A stretch of DNA of 64,000 nucleotides from Autumnicola patrickiae. Lineage in GTDB: Bacteria; Bacteroidota; Bacteroidia; Flavobacteriales; Flavobacteriaceae. Of the stretch, positions 36,033 to 45,493 are shown piece by piece. Within the stretch, counting starts at the first letter, position 1; every line of letters begins with the position of its first letter. The DNA is taken from positions 30,962 to 94,961 of the forward strand of contig NZ_JAVRHM010000018.1 in the NCBI RefSeq assembly GCF_031846525.1. The letters run 5' to 3'. The notes below the pieces were generated by a model. The model did not search any database and was not told the origin of the DNA. It worked only from the letters and a program-made list of their open reading frames with translations. A program made the translations under genes and the position numbers.

Positions 36033-37661
36033 CTATTTTTCTCCCATAAAAGGGTATCGGTAATCTGTTGCCGGAACAAAAGTTTCTTTTATTAGTCTAG
36101 GAGAAACCCAACGTAACAAATTAAGCTTGGACCCTGCCTTGTCGTTTGTACCACTGGCTCGTGCTCCTCCAAAAGGCTGTTGACCTACAACAGCTCCCGT
36201 AGGCTTATCATTAATATAAAAATTACCGGCAGAATTTTGAAGCTCCTTCGTTGCCTTTGCAGCTTCGTAACGGTCGCCAGAGAAGATAGCTCCTGTAAGA
36301 CCATAAACATTATCATCTACCAGTTGCAGGGTTTCATCCCATTTATCATCTTCATATAAATAAATGGTCACCACAGGTCCGAATAACTCGGTACACATGG
36401 TTTCGTACAACGGATTAGTTGTAAGAATTACCGTAGGCTCTACAAAATAACCTTCAGATTTATCATAATTACCTCCTACAATAATTTCAGATTCTTCGTC
36501 ATTTTTTGCCTGGTCAATATATTTGGCAAGTTTATCAAAAGAACCTTCATGAATCACTGCCGTAATAAAATTCGACATGTCTTCGGGAGATCCCATTTTG
36601 AATGACTTTACATCTTCCACTACAAAATCCTTTATTTCTGCCCAAAGGCTTTTTGGTAAATAAACTCTGGAAGCGGCACTACATTTTTGTCCCTGGAATT
36701 CAAAGGCTCCCCTGGAAATTGCAGTAGCGACCTGTTTAGGATTAGCGGTTGGATGGGCTACAATAAAGTCTTTCCCTCCTGTTTCCCCTACAATCCTAGG
36801 ATAAGATTTATATTTGTGAATGTTGTTTCCAATCTCTGCCCAAATGTTTTTGAATACGGTGGTACTTCCGGTATAATGGATTCCGGCAAAATCAGGACTG
36901 TCAAGGATTACATCGGTAATCATTTGAGGATCTCCCATCACCATGTTAATCACTCCGTCTGGTACTCCTGCTTCTTTAAATACTTCCATTATTACTTGTG
37001 CAGAAAAAACCTGACTATCACTTGGCTTCCAGATAGCGACGTTACCCATTAAGGCGGCACTGGAAGGAAGGTTTCCTGCAATTGCCGTAAAATTAAATGG
37101 GGTAACAGCGTAAACAAAACCTTCGAGCGGACGGTACTCCACGCGGTTCCAGTTTCCTTCAGAAGATTCCGGTTGCTCATCGTAAATCTGTGACATATAT
37201 TCCACATTAAATCGAAGGAAGTCACAAAGTTCACATGCCGAGTCAATTTCAGCCTGATAGATATTTTTAGACTGGCCAATCATTGTGGCCGCATTTATTC
37301 TAGCTCTATATGGTCCCGCAATTAAATCGGCAGCTTTTAGAAAAACAGCAGCACGTTGCTCCCATTCCAGATCAGCCCATTTTTCACGTGCTTTCAAAGA
37401 TTCTTCAATGGCTTTCTCAACGTGATTTTTACTGGCTTTATGATAAACGCCCAAATCATGTTTGTGATCGTGAGGCGGATGCATCGTTGCCGTATCCCCG
37501 GTCTTGATTTCTTCAGAACCAATATACAGCGGCACTTCCATTTTGGTATTGTATAATTCTTTATACGTATTTAATACTTCTTCTCTTTCCGGGGTTCCTG
37601 GTGCGTACGATTTTACTGGTTCGTTGGTCGCGACAGGGACATGAAAAAATCCTTTTCCCAT
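36033..37661 (-). CDS. pruA: L-glutamate gamma-semialdehyde (1-pyrroline-5-carboxylate) dehydrogenase
   Basis: This cytosolic enzyme oxidises glutamate gamma-semialdehyde to glutamate with NAD+, the second step of proline breakdown. The 542-aa length matches the stand-alone (not PutA-fused) P5C dehydrogenase of Bacteroidota and animals. Seen are the NAD-binding segment AVTPFNFTAIAGNLPS, the general-base Glu in IVGETGGKDF (about residue 293), the nucleophile Cys in FQGQKCSAASR (about residue 328) and the C-terminal QPFGGARASGTNDKAG. A TATCTTTA motif, one base off the -7 consensus, lies upstream near 37720. It is transcribed alone and ends at a strong terminator. Confidence 0.95.
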   Translation of the reverse strand: MGKGFFHVPVATNEPVKSYAPGTPEREEVLNTYKELYNTKMEVPLYIGSEEIKTGDTATMHPPHDHKHDLGVYHKASKNHVEKAIEESLKAREKWADLEWEQRAAVFLKAADLIAGPYRARINAATMIGQSKNIYQAEIDSACELCDFLRFNVEYMSQIYDEQPESSEGNWNRVEYRPLEGFVYAVTPFNFTAIAGNLPSSAALMGNVAIWKPSDSQVFSAQVIMEVFKEAGVPDGVINMVMGDPQMITDVILDSPDFAGIHYTGSTTVFKNIWAEIGNNIHKYKSYPRIVGETGGKDFIVAHPTANPKQVATAISRGAFEFQGQKCSAASRVYLPKSLWAEIKDFVVEDVKSFKMGSPEDMSNFITAVIHEGSFDKLAKYIDQAKNDEESEIIVGGNYDKSEGYFVEPTVILTTNPLYETMCTELFGPVVTIYLYEDDKWDETLQLVDDNVYGLTGAIFSGDRYEAAKATKELQNSAGNFYINDKPTGAVVGQQPFGGARASGTNDKAGSKLNLLRWVSPRLIKETFVPATDYRYPFMGEK

Positions 37662-37795
37662 AATATCTTCTGATTTTTTTTTAATTAAACTTGAGTTCTA
37701 AAGATAAAAAAATTAGGCGGCTTTGCAGTATTCCCCTGGTCTATTCACGAAAGCTTAACTTTTTGTGTAACTTTCAGAAAAATGATGAAAAAACA

Positions 37796-38509
37796 ATGTG
37801 CACGGTTACTTTAATCGCCACGCCTGAAATCAGGAATGGTTTTATCCTCACCTCCAACAGGGACGAAGCCGTAGGAAGAAAAACTTTAACGCCCGATTGG
37901 GAACTATATAAGGGTGTTAACCTATTTTTTCCTAAAGATGCTGTTGCGGGTGGGACATGGATTGGAGTAAGCGAAAGATTGAGAACAGTTTGTCTTATGA
38001 ACGGTGGTTTTCAAAATCATAAGAGAAAGGATTCCTATCGAAAGAGCAGGGGGGTGGTGGTGAAAGACTTTCTGGCTGCGGAAGATCTGGAACTAACAAT
38101 TATGGATTACAATTGTGAAGATATTGAGCCTTTTACGGTGATTCTTGTGGATTGGCATAAGGAGTTGCTCTTTCTGGAGTTTGTATGGGATGGAAATGAA
38201 AAGCATATTAAAAACTTACCGCAGACCGAACATATCTGGTCGTCTTCACCTCTTTATTCTGAAGAAATGAAGGCTTTAAGGCAGCAGTGGTTTACTGAAT
38301 TTCAAAATGAAGGAGATATAAACCCTGAAAAATTGCTGAAGTTTCATCACACCGGTGGGATTGGGGATAAGAAGGTGGATTTGATAATTGATAGAGGTTT
38401 CTTGAAGACGCAGAGTATTACACAGGTCGATAATTGCCATTTTGAGACACGCTTTTGGTACAAAGATTTGAACCAATCAGTCGTCTTTGAAAAGAAAATA
38501 AAATTCTGA
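37796..38509 (+). CDS. NRDE-domain (TANGO2-family) protein
   Basis: A 237-aa member of the NRDE/TANGO2 family, which has an N-terminal Cys2 and the motif NRDE and is thought to resemble Ntn hydrolases; the substrate is unknown and links to haem or lipid handling come from animal homologues. Visible are MCTVTLIATP at the start, TSNRDEAVGR (about residues 20-29) and GGTWIGVSE. The ATG at 37796 was chosen because the family begins MC, so the Cys becomes N-terminal after Met removal. Near the C-terminus the codons for QVDNCHFE coincide with a half-copy of the palindromic repeat found beside the giant genes (38424-38446). It is convergent with apaG, one base apart. Confidence 0.88.
   Translation: MCTVTLIATPEIRNGFILTSNRDEAVGRKTLTPDWELYKGVNLFFPKDAVAGGTWIGVSERLRTVCLMNGGFQNHKRKDSYRKSRGVVVKDFLAAEDLELTIMDYNCEDIEPFTVILVDWHKELLFLEFVWDGNEKHIKNLPQTEHIWSSSPLYSEEMKALRQQWFTEFQNEGDINPEKLLKFHHTGGIGDKKVDLIIDRGFLKTQSITQVDNCHFETRFWYKDLNQSVVFEKKIKF
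38424..38446 (+). repeat. Half-copy of the palindromic element inside the NRDE-family gene
   Basis: AGGTCGATAATTGCCATTTT is an exact match to the inferred left-arm consensus. The right arm is missing. It lies in frame in the last 30 codons of the NRDE gene and encodes VDNCHF. Confidence 0.7.
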
Positions 38510-38510
38510 A

Positions 38511-38897
38511 CTAGTTTAAAGCAAAAGGAGCGCTTAACTTGAATGAAGGAATTTTTACTCTAAAATTTCGGGTAGATGTGAAATTTACCATATTATAATG
38601 TCCGCTCATCGAGCCAAAAGGTCCGTTAAGTAAACAGCCGCTTTGGTAAGAATGGCTTTCTCCAGGTTTAAGAATAGGTTTTTTGCCTATTACACCTTCG
38701 CCCTGTACAACTTCGGTTTTATTTAAAGCATCCTTGATCTTCCAGAAACGGGATGTTAGCTGTACAGAATCGTTACTTTGATTTTCTATGGTAATACGGT
38801 AACCAAAAGCAAAACGGATCTTGTACTCCTTAAAGAAAACTCCTTCAAAGTTTGTTTCTACTGAAATTTTTATACCGCGCGTTACCTGTTGGGTCAT
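38511..38897 (-). CDS. apaG: ApaG-family protein
   Basis: A 128-aa single-domain ApaG protein with a fibronectin-like beta fold, cytoplasmic, of unclear biochemical role (Co2+/Mg2+ sensitivity in Salmonella; relatives occur in F-box proteins). The family signatures are RFAFGYRITIENQSNDSVQLTSRFW in the middle, GVIGKKPILKPGESHSYQSGC and the C-terminal GSMSGHYNM. Length is normal. It is the last gene of a minus-strand run plug protein, DUF3667, apaG, with 3 bp separating it from DUF3667. Confidence 0.92.
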   Translation of the reverse strand: MTQQVTRGIKISVETNFEGVFFKEYKIRFAFGYRITIENQSNDSVQLTSRFWKIKDALNKTEVVQGEGVIGKKPILKPGESHSYQSGCLLNGPFGSMSGHYNMVNFTSTRNFRVKIPSFKLSAPFALN

Positions 38898-38900
38898 GTT

Positions 38901-39998
38901 CTAATATATGGCAAAAGATGCAAGCAATGCAATTGCTGCTGTTATTATAGCTAAAATAAAGAATATGGTGGTGAGTATTACGAACTTTAGAACGGTTTTA
39001 ACACGTTTTTGATTGTAAAATTTTCTTAAAGCTTTGTATAAGTAGAAGACAAATGTAAATCCCGCAATAGTTGTTCCCCAATCTCCTGATATAAAATAAT
39101 CGAAAAGAAGTGCCAGGGAATATAGTACAAAAAAGGTGGTTTGAACGTGAAAAGCAAAAATAAGGTGCTCCATATAGTTAAAGGGCCTCCTTATATAAAG
39201 CAGCCATATAAATAGGGCGAATATTGGCAGGTAAAAGAAAATTATAAAGGGTAGCTTACTGATGAAGTAAGTGACAAAAACCTGCGGATTGTCCATTAGT
39301 AAATTCCAGTCTACCGCCTTTTTATAAAGCCACTCGTTATAGCGGGAATGAACGTAGTTAAGGCTATCGAGAGCTCTGGTTGCATTTGCAATTTTTGTTT
39401 CTTTATAAAATTCGGAAAAAACATCAAACCGTTTCGAGCTGGAATTACTTAAACTCATTGTGTCCAGTGCTTCCTGGGTGACATAAACTTCCTTATAAGA
39501 TGCCTCTTCTTGCAGGGCTGCAGCCAGCGAATCTGTGCTGAATTGCTGATCTCTTAAACCGGGGATTTTATTGAGTTTTTCATTAATTGCTTTTAGGCTG
39601 TCCTGTGGAACGGTGATCAATTCTTCCTGAAGTACTTCCCGGTCATTGTCAAAATCCATGTCATCCAGGGAATTTGTAAAACTCATGAGCAGGAAGAAAA
39701 TAATTGAAGCACTCAAATAAAACCGGAAGGGATTAGCATATCGCGCTCTTTTGCCCTGGATGTAGTCTTTGGAAATCTTACCGGGTTGGAATAATAAAGC
39801 TTTCAGTGTACGCTGGAAACGAGAGTCGTAGGCAAAGATTCCGGAGAAGAATTCAGAAAAGAAATCGTCGAAGTTTAATTTTTTTGTGCTATTTAATTGT
39901 CCGCAGTTAGAACAATAAACATCGCTGCGATCCAGAGGATGTCCACAGTTAAGACACTCTTCACCACGATACTTTCGCAGAGAACGGTTGTTTTTCAT
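38901..39998 (-). CDS. DUF3667 membrane protein with N-terminal zinc ribbon
   Basis: A 365-aa protein of unknown function found mainly in Bacteroidota. The N-terminus has a zinc-ribbon CLNCGHPLDRSDVYCSNCGQ (two CxxC pairs), followed by the DUF3667 signature FQRTLKALLFQPGKISKDYI and GKRARYANPFRFYLSASIIF. One transmembrane segment lies near residue 105, then a soluble, charged central part (110-240), then three to four membrane segments to the C-terminus. It sits between the T9SS plug-like gene (15 bp upstream) and apaG (3 bp downstream), so it is probably in an operon with them. No function can be assigned. Confidence 0.88.
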   Translation of the reverse strand: MKNNRSLRKYRGEECLNCGHPLDRSDVYCSNCGQLNSTKKLNFDDFFSEFFSGIFAYDSRFQRTLKALLFQPGKISKDYIQGKRARYANPFRFYLSASIIFFLLMSFTNSLDDMDFDNDREVLQEELITVPQDSLKAINEKLNKIPGLRDQQFSTDSLAAALQEEASYKEVYVTQEALDTMSLSNSSSKRFDVFSEFYKETKIANATRALDSLNYVHSRYNEWLYKKAVDWNLLMDNPQVFVTYFISKLPFIIFFYLPIFALFIWLLYIRRPFNYMEHLIFAFHVQTTFFVLYSLALLFDYFISGDWGTTIAGFTFVFYLYKALRKFYNQKRVKTVLKFVILTTIFFILAIITAAIALLASFAIY

Positions 39999-40013
39999 AT
40001 ACCTTATGAAAAA

Positions 40014-41267
40014 TTAGTTGCTAATATTTACCGAATTTGCAGTCCCAAGGCCTATCACCCGATCATAACGGGCTCCTGGCATTCTATAGTAGACCACCAC
40101 CTGATACTCGTTTTCTGTTTCGTCATGATTTCCGCTGATAAAACCTTCATTTAGTATTCCATTGGGTTCCAGAAGTACATACTTATAATTGTAAAACCCT
40201 TGTTTAAAAAGCCGCACACCTTCATAAAAGCCCGATTCTTCATTAAAAGTAAGTTTGGTAGTTTCATCCAACTCAAAATTATTAAATTTTCCATAGAGAT
40301 GAATCTCCCCACCATCTAATGGATCATAATTTTTTAATTGAAAATGAACCCATACATATTCGGCTTCCAGATCAGAATTTTGTCCCCTGAGATTTCTAAC
40401 TACAAAACCTCCGTTAATATCCGGGTTAAAGGTGTAAGGTTCGCCGGCACGGGTAAAATCCTGGAATAAATGATGATGATAAAGTTCATTAACTTCAACA
40501 AAATCGATGTCTGCCGTAGTTGCCCTTAATTCTTTGTTGTCGAATTGAATATATTCGTTGCCTCCCCAAAAGGCAGTTTGTTGATCATATCTATAAATAA
40601 GCTCATTTCCCATAGTATATTGAGGGCGCACACCTTTAAGAGCGGTTTTGAAGTTTTGATTTTGTAAAATCAACACCTTAACGTTCTGCTCTGGATTCTT
40701 TAACAAAAAATCGGGGGAATTAATGCTGAAATTAACAATCTGTTTCTGATCTATAAAATTTAGTTCTCTTGATCTTTTAATAGCGACCCCCACCTGGGCA
40801 ATAGGCTGGTAAACTACAAATTTTCTGGAGAAAACCAGTTCTCTTTCGGCATTAAAAATTTTGATCATATAATTTCCCGTAACCTTGAGATTTCCGGTGT
40901 CGCTGTTAGGTATTTGCAGTTCGTAATGAGAAAAAGGCTGAAGCGTATTTAGCGAATTCTGATAATTGAAGATCCTGATATCGTCAAAACCTTCAAGGTA
41001 TTCAGCTTTGGTAAGTTGCGAGAGGCTCCAGTCATAATTATAGTGCTGAATAGTATAGTAATAATCGGCCTCATCCCCAATAATATCGTCAAAACTTAAG
41101 TTAATCACTTCTCCTAATTGCAAAATAGGATTTCCGCTTTCAGGACTACTGCTGCCGCTTAGCTGAATGCTGCGAATATAATTTGGAGGAAGGATTTCGT
41201 GTTCTATCTGGGCATACATACAGCTGTTAATGCTCAAAAAAAGAGAGAAAATTAGAAAGAATTTCAT
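40014..41267 (-). CDS. T9SS plug-like protein (DUF5103)
   Basis: A 417-aa exported protein with signal peptide MKFFLIFSLFLSINSCMYAQ. It resembles the DUF5103 family, whose Flavobacterium member was seen as the plug that closes the SprA translocon of the type IX secretion system on the periplasmic side. Typical segments are PNYIRSIQLSG, YYYTIQHYNYDWSLS and the late beta-rich FYNYKYVLLEPNG. The Cys near residue 16 in SINSC could also suggest a lipoprotein, but the cleavage context YAQ is better for signal peptidase I. It has a TATTTTTG promoter motif (41284-41291) and starts the run with DUF3667 and apaG. Function is taken from the family. Confidence 0.85.
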   Translation of the reverse strand: MKFFLIFSLFLSINSCMYAQIEHEILPPNYIRSIQLSGSSSPESGNPILQLGEVINLSFDDIIGDEADYYYTIQHYNYDWSLSQLTKAEYLEGFDDIRIFNYQNSLNTLQPFSHYELQIPNSDTGNLKVTGNYMIKIFNAERELVFSRKFVVYQPIAQVGVAIKRSRELNFIDQKQIVNFSINSPDFLLKNPEQNVKVLILQNQNFKTALKGVRPQYTMGNELIYRYDQQTAFWGGNEYIQFDNKELRATTADIDFVEVNELYHHHLFQDFTRAGEPYTFNPDINGGFVVRNLRGQNSDLEAEYVWVHFQLKNYDPLDGGEIHLYGKFNNFELDETTKLTFNEESGFYEGVRLFKQGFYNYKYVLLEPNGILNEGFISGNHDETENEYQVVVYYRMPGARYDRVIGLGTANSVNISN

Positions 41268-41283
41268 GGTTTAAATATAACTA

Positions 41284-41291
41284 CAAAAATA
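41284..41291 (-). promoter_or_regulatory. -7 promoter motif of the plug-DUF3667-apaG run
   Basis: TATTTTTG on the minus strand fits TAnnTTTG and lies 16 bp before the plug gene start. Confidence 0.5.
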
Positions 41292-41358
41292 TAATTGATA
41301 ATAAAGAAGTTTAGCTGCTCTTTTTTTAACAGTTGCCGAAGTAAAATTCTGCTATTTG

Positions 41359-41391
41359 TTGGGAAAAATGAGGTTAAAATTCATAAATTTG
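41359..41391 (+). promoter_or_regulatory. Probable promoter of the nqr operon
   Basis: TTG at 41359-41361 and TAAATTTG at 41384-41391, 22 bp apart, fit the Bacteroidota -33/-7 layout. Transcription would start near 41398, leaving a leader of about 36 nt before nqrA. Confidence 0.6.
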
Positions 41392-41433
41392 CACCACTTA
41401 AAAAAAACAAAATTTTAACATACACCCCATCCT

Positions 41434-42774
41434 ATGTCAAAAGACATTCGAATAAGTAGAGGTTTATCTCTTAATTTAGAGGGAGAGGCGGAAAAGGAAC
41501 TTTTAGAAGCTCCAAGATCTAAGACCTACGCTATTAAACCGCCGGATTTTCACACAGTAGTACCAAAAACGGTTGTAAAAGAAGGGGCTAAACTTCTTGC
41601 CGGTGACGAAATATTCTTTTCCAAATATACCGGAGAAGTTCGTTTTACCAGCCCGGTTAGTGGTACCATCAAAGAAATTAGGCGCGGTGCGAAACGAAGG
41701 ATCATGGAAGTTATTATTGAAGCAGATCCAGAGGATTCCTACAGGGAATTTGGTAAAATGGATGCTTCTGCAACTGGTGCCGAGGATGTAAGAGCAAGGA
41801 TCCTTGAAAGCGGTTGTGGTGCTTTTATTAATCAGCGACCATACGATATAGTTGCCGATCCTAAAGATGAGCCAAAAGCGATTTTTATTTCAGCTGTTTC
41901 GACTGCTCCTTTAGCTGCCGATAAAGGATTTATTATTAAAGATAAAGTAGCGGCTTTTCAGGAAGGAGTAAACGCTCTTAGAAAATTAACCAAAGGCCTG
42001 GTTCATCTTTCTGTAGATGATAGTTCTGCTGCTTATCTTAAAGATATTAAAGGAGTTGAGTTGCACAATGTTAAAGGTCCTCATCCTGCGGGTAACGTGG
42101 GGGTTCAGATTCATAAAATTGATCCTATAAATATAGGGGAGCGAGTGTGGACGGTTTCTCCTGAAGATGTTGCGATAATAGGAAATGTTTTTCTTACCGG
42201 GCGGTATGTTGCAGATCGTACCATCGCTGTGACCGGAAGTGAAGCTAAAAACAGAAAATACTTCAGGACTAAAATCGGAGCAAATGTCACCGATTTGATT
42301 GGAGAGGTTCCTGATGATGTAAGGATTATTTCCGGGACTGTTCTTACCGGACAAAAACTTTCGAATCATCAGTATATAGGTTTTTACGACAATGAAGTCA
42401 CTTTAATTCCTGAAGGTAATAAATACAGGATGTTTGGATGGTTGCCATTCACTTACAACAATATACACTCCAATTCCCGTACATCTCTTTCCTGGTTAAG
42501 TGGTAAAAAGTTTAAACCTACTACTAATTTAAATGGAGAAGAACGTGCGCTGGTAGTTACCGGGGAAATGGAAAAAGTTCTTCCGATGGATATTTATCCT
42601 ATGCAATTAGTAAAAGCCTGTCTGGCAGGTGATATTGAAAAAATGGAAACCCTGGGAATATATGAAGTTGCTCCTGAAGATTTTGCTCTTGTGGAGTATG
42701 TGAATACGTCCAAGATTGAAATTCAGGAGGTTATTCGTTTAGGTTTGGATTTAATGATTACTGAAGTAGGATAA
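41434..42774 (+). CDS. nqrA: Na+-translocating NADH:quinone reductase subunit A
   Basis: Peripheral cytosolic subunit of Na+-NQR, the respiratory pump that oxidises NADH, reduces quinone and exports Na+. The 446-aa protein shows the family start DIRISRGLSLNLEGEAE and the barrel-sandwich segment FSKYTGEVRFTSPVSGTI. It ends in the C-terminal module MDIYPMQLVKACLAGDIEKM and YEVAPEDFALVEY, both typical. First gene of a six-gene operon in the standard order A to F, 14 bp before nqrB. Confidence 0.97.
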   Translation: MSKDIRISRGLSLNLEGEAEKELLEAPRSKTYAIKPPDFHTVVPKTVVKEGAKLLAGDEIFFSKYTGEVRFTSPVSGTIKEIRRGAKRRIMEVIIEADPEDSYREFGKMDASATGAEDVRARILESGCGAFINQRPYDIVADPKDEPKAIFISAVSTAPLAADKGFIIKDKVAAFQEGVNALRKLTKGLVHLSVDDSSAAYLKDIKGVELHNVKGPHPAGNVGVQIHKIDPINIGERVWTVSPEDVAIIGNVFLTGRYVADRTIAVTGSEAKNRKYFRTKIGANVTDLIGEVPDDVRIISGTVLTGQKLSNHQYIGFYDNEVTLIPEGNKYRMFGWLPFTYNNIHSNSRTSLSWLSGKKFKPTTNLNGEERALVVTGEMEKVLPMDIYPMQLVKACLAGDIEKMETLGIYEVAPEDFALVEYVNTSKIEIQEVIRLGLDLMITEVG

Positions 42775-42788
42775 AAAGAAGTTCAATT

Positions 42789-43985
42789 ATGGAATGGATT
42801 AGACAGAGATTAGATAAAATTAAAGAACCATTTGCAAAAGGTCGTAAATATGAGAAATTTGCGCCTGCAATAAATGCATTAGACACTTTCCTTTTCACAC
42901 CTAATCATACTACTCAAAAAGGTGCTCATATTAGAGATGCTGTAGATTTAAAGAGAGTAATGATTACAGTGGTGTTAGCACTAGTTCCTGCATTGATTTT
43001 CGGGATGTGGAATACAGGTTATCAGTATTACTACCAGCTTGAAAATGCAGGTATTATAACCGACTTTACTTTTTGGGAAGCCCTTGGTCATGGTGCTTTA
43101 AAAGTACTTCCTATGGTGGCTGTTTCTTACGGAGTAGGATTGGGAATCGAATTTGCTTTTGCCGTATATAGAGGACACGAAGTTAACGAAGGTTACCTGG
43201 TGACAGGTCTTTTGATACCATTGATTATGCCTGTGGATATTCCGCTTTGGATGGTGGCATTATCTGTAATATTTGCGGTTTTAATAGGAAAAGAAGCTTT
43301 TGGAGGTACCGGAATGAATATTCTTAACCCGGCACTTACAGCAAGAGCATTTGCATTCTTCGCTTACCCAACTTATATGTCTGGTAACGAAGTTTGGGTT
43401 AGTGAAGCGTACGAAGTAGATGCAGTAACCGGAGAGACTATTCTTGGATCCCTGGCAGCAGGTGATGAAGTAGCCTATAACGCCATGAATATGTTTACAG
43501 GGATTATTCCCGGATCCATTGGTGAAACTTCTACTTTATGTATTCTTGCCGGAGCTTTACTTTTAGTTTTAACAAAAGTTGGAAGTTGGAGAATTATGCT
43601 GAGTGCTTTTATAGGAGCTGCGGTAATGGGCTTAATATTTAATGCTTTGCCTGCGATGGGGCTGGAAGGAAATGAACTAACCAACTTTCCCTGGTACCAA
43701 CATCTTATAGTTGGTGGTTTGGCCTTTGGAATTGTATTTATGGCGACAGACCCTGTTTCGGGTGCGCAAACCCTTAAGGGAATGTGGATATACGGATTCC
43801 TTATAGGTTTTCTCTCTATCATGATCAGGGTATTCAACCCTGCTTACCCTGAAGGAGTGATGCTGGGAATTTTATTGATGAATGTTTTCGCTCCTACGAT
43901 AGATCATTATGTAATTCAGTCTAATGTAAAGCGACGAAAGAAAAGAATAAATACTACTAACGCTCAAGTTGAAACAGCAGTTTAG
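42789..43985 (+). CDS. nqrB: Na+-translocating NADH:quinone reductase subunit B
   Basis: Membrane subunit of Na+-NQR that carries a covalently attached FMN and takes part in Na+ passage and quinone reduction. The 398-aa protein has about ten membrane segments. The flavinylation motif is seen as DAVTGET (residues about 211-217), in which Thr217 would bear FMN; IPGSIGETSTLCI follows, as in other NqrB proteins. Also present are GGTGMNILNPALTARAFAFFAYP and MATDPVSGAQT. ApbE, which attaches the FMN, is encoded at 47791. The stop is 2 bp before nqrC. Confidence 0.97.
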   Translation: MEWIRQRLDKIKEPFAKGRKYEKFAPAINALDTFLFTPNHTTQKGAHIRDAVDLKRVMITVVLALVPALIFGMWNTGYQYYYQLENAGIITDFTFWEALGHGALKVLPMVAVSYGVGLGIEFAFAVYRGHEVNEGYLVTGLLIPLIMPVDIPLWMVALSVIFAVLIGKEAFGGTGMNILNPALTARAFAFFAYPTYMSGNEVWVSEAYEVDAVTGETILGSLAAGDEVAYNAMNMFTGIIPGSIGETSTLCILAGALLLVLTKVGSWRIMLSAFIGAAVMGLIFNALPAMGLEGNELTNFPWYQHLIVGGLAFGIVFMATDPVSGAQTLKGMWIYGFLIGFLSIMIRVFNPAYPEGVMLGILLMNVFAPTIDHYVIQSNVKRRKKRINTTNAQVETAV

Positions 43986-43987
43986 TT

Positions 43988-44716
43988 ATGGAAGAAAAAT
44001 CAGTAAATAAAACGAATAGTAACGGCTATACCTTTCTTTTTGCTATAATAATGGTATTGGTAGTAGCAACAGTGCTGGCTTTTACAGCCACCTCGTTACA
44101 GCCTACGCAATATGAAAATGTGCGTCAGGAAAAAATGCAGAGTATCCTCAACACCATTGGGATTGAAACCGACCGTGCCGGAGCTGAAAGTTTATACAAC
44201 CAGTACATTACAGAAACTGTGGCATTAAAGCCAGACGGTACTGTAGATGAAGGTGTGGATGCTTTTAACGTAGACCTTGCGAAGGAAATAAAGAGGGACG
44301 ATTCAGAACAAATTTTTCCGCTTTACATTGCCGATTATGAAGGTGAGAAGTATTATATCATTCCGTTAAGGGGGAATGGACTTTGGAATGCCATTTTTGG
44401 GTATATTTCACTACAGGATGATATAAATACTATTAAAGGGGCAACTTTTGATCACCTAGGTGAAACTCCGGGATTGGGAGCGCAAATTACCAAGGCCTGG
44501 TTTAGAGAAAGTTTTGCCGGAAAGAAAATTTTTAACGAAGCCGGTATGTTAGAAGGAGTTTCAGTAGTAAAAGGAGGTGCTTCTACAGACCATGAGGTAG
44601 ATGCTATTTCTGGAGCAACAATTACGGGAGACGGAGTTTCTGATATGATATCTGAGAGATTACAACATTATCTACCGTTTTTTGAAGAGCAGAGAGACAT
44701 TAAAATTACAGAGTAA
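43988..44716 (+). CDS. nqrC: Na+-translocating NADH:quinone reductase subunit C
   Basis: A 242-aa subunit with one N-terminal membrane anchor (residues about 12-34) and a periplasmic FMN-binding domain. The flavinylation motif DAISGATITG is near the C-terminus, with Thr211 as the expected FMN-bearing residue. GLWNAIFGYISLQDD and FDHLGETPGLGAQI are the standard FMN_bind segments. It is 2 bp from both neighbours. Confidence 0.97.
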   Translation: MEEKSVNKTNSNGYTFLFAIIMVLVVATVLAFTATSLQPTQYENVRQEKMQSILNTIGIETDRAGAESLYNQYITETVALKPDGTVDEGVDAFNVDLAKEIKRDDSEQIFPLYIADYEGEKYYIIPLRGNGLWNAIFGYISLQDDINTIKGATFDHLGETPGLGAQITKAWFRESFAGKKIFNEAGMLEGVSVVKGGASTDHEVDAISGATITGDGVSDMISERLQHYLPFFEEQRDIKITE

Positions 44717-44718
44717 TT

Positions 44719-45462
44719 ATGGCTAAAGACAACAACCTTACTTCCGAAGAAAAGGAAGCGAAAAAGAAAGAAATGATCTTGTTCCTCTCAGATTCTGAGG
44801 AAAAAGAAAGTTTCTTGTCTAAAGACAACAGAAAATTATTAACCGATCCTTTGGATGACGATAACCCGATTACCGTTCAGGTACTGGGTATTTGTTCAGC
44901 CCTGGCAATTACTGTTCAACTGGAACCAGCGGTGGTAATGGCCATTGCGGTAATGGCGGTAATGGCATTCAGTAACATAATCATTTCGATGTTGCGTAAT
45001 ATGATCCCAAGTAGGATCAGGATTATTGTTCAGCTGGTAGTTGTGGCATCTCTTGTGGCACTTGTAGATCAGGTTCTGCGGGCTTATGCTTATGACGTTA
45101 GTAAACAGCTATCGGTATTTATTGGTTTGATTATTACCAACTGTATAGTAATGGGGCGTCTTGAGGCTTTTGCACTTGGGAACGGAGTATATAAATCTTT
45201 CCTGGATGGTATTGGTAATGCTGCTGGATACGGTTTAATCCTTATCATAGTTGCTTTCTTTAGAGAGCTTTTGGGATCAGGAAAACTATTTGGATACGAG
45301 ATTCTGGGACATCAGGGCACAAGTGCGGCCGAGTCTACAGGTCTTTATGCGCTGGGTTATGAAAACAATGGTTTAATGTTGCTTTCGCCTATGGCTTTAA
45401 TTGTTGTAGGGCTCATCATTTGGGTACAACGTGCACGTAACCGTAAACTTATAGAAGAATAA
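44719..45462 (+). CDS. nqrD: Na+-translocating NADH:quinone reductase subunit D
   Basis: A membrane subunit (247 aa, six transmembrane helices) of Na+-NQR that, with NqrE, coordinates an intramembrane iron site. Family segments include LLTDPLDDDNPITVQVLGICSALAIT and IGLIITNCIVMGRLEAFA, in which the Cys of TNCIVMGR is the iron-ligand position. An extra charged N-terminal tail of about 35 residues precedes the first helix. No gene lies in the 31-bp gap to nqrE. Confidence 0.97.
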   Translation: MAKDNNLTSEEKEAKKKEMILFLSDSEEKESFLSKDNRKLLTDPLDDDNPITVQVLGICSALAITVQLEPAVVMAIAVMAVMAFSNIIISMLRNMIPSRIRIIVQLVVVASLVALVDQVLRAYAYDVSKQLSVFIGLIITNCIVMGRLEAFALGNGVYKSFLDGIGNAAGYGLILIIVAFFRELLGSGKLFGYEILGHQGTSAAESTGLYALGYENNGLMLLSPMALIVVGLIIWVQRARNRKLIEE

Positions 45463-45493
45463 ATTAAAGCCCACGAGCTTAAAGAAAGATATT

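Noticed and set aside
36033..37661. Proline catabolism cluster
   Set aside because: putA/proline dehydrogenase is not in the neighbourhood; pruA stands alone.
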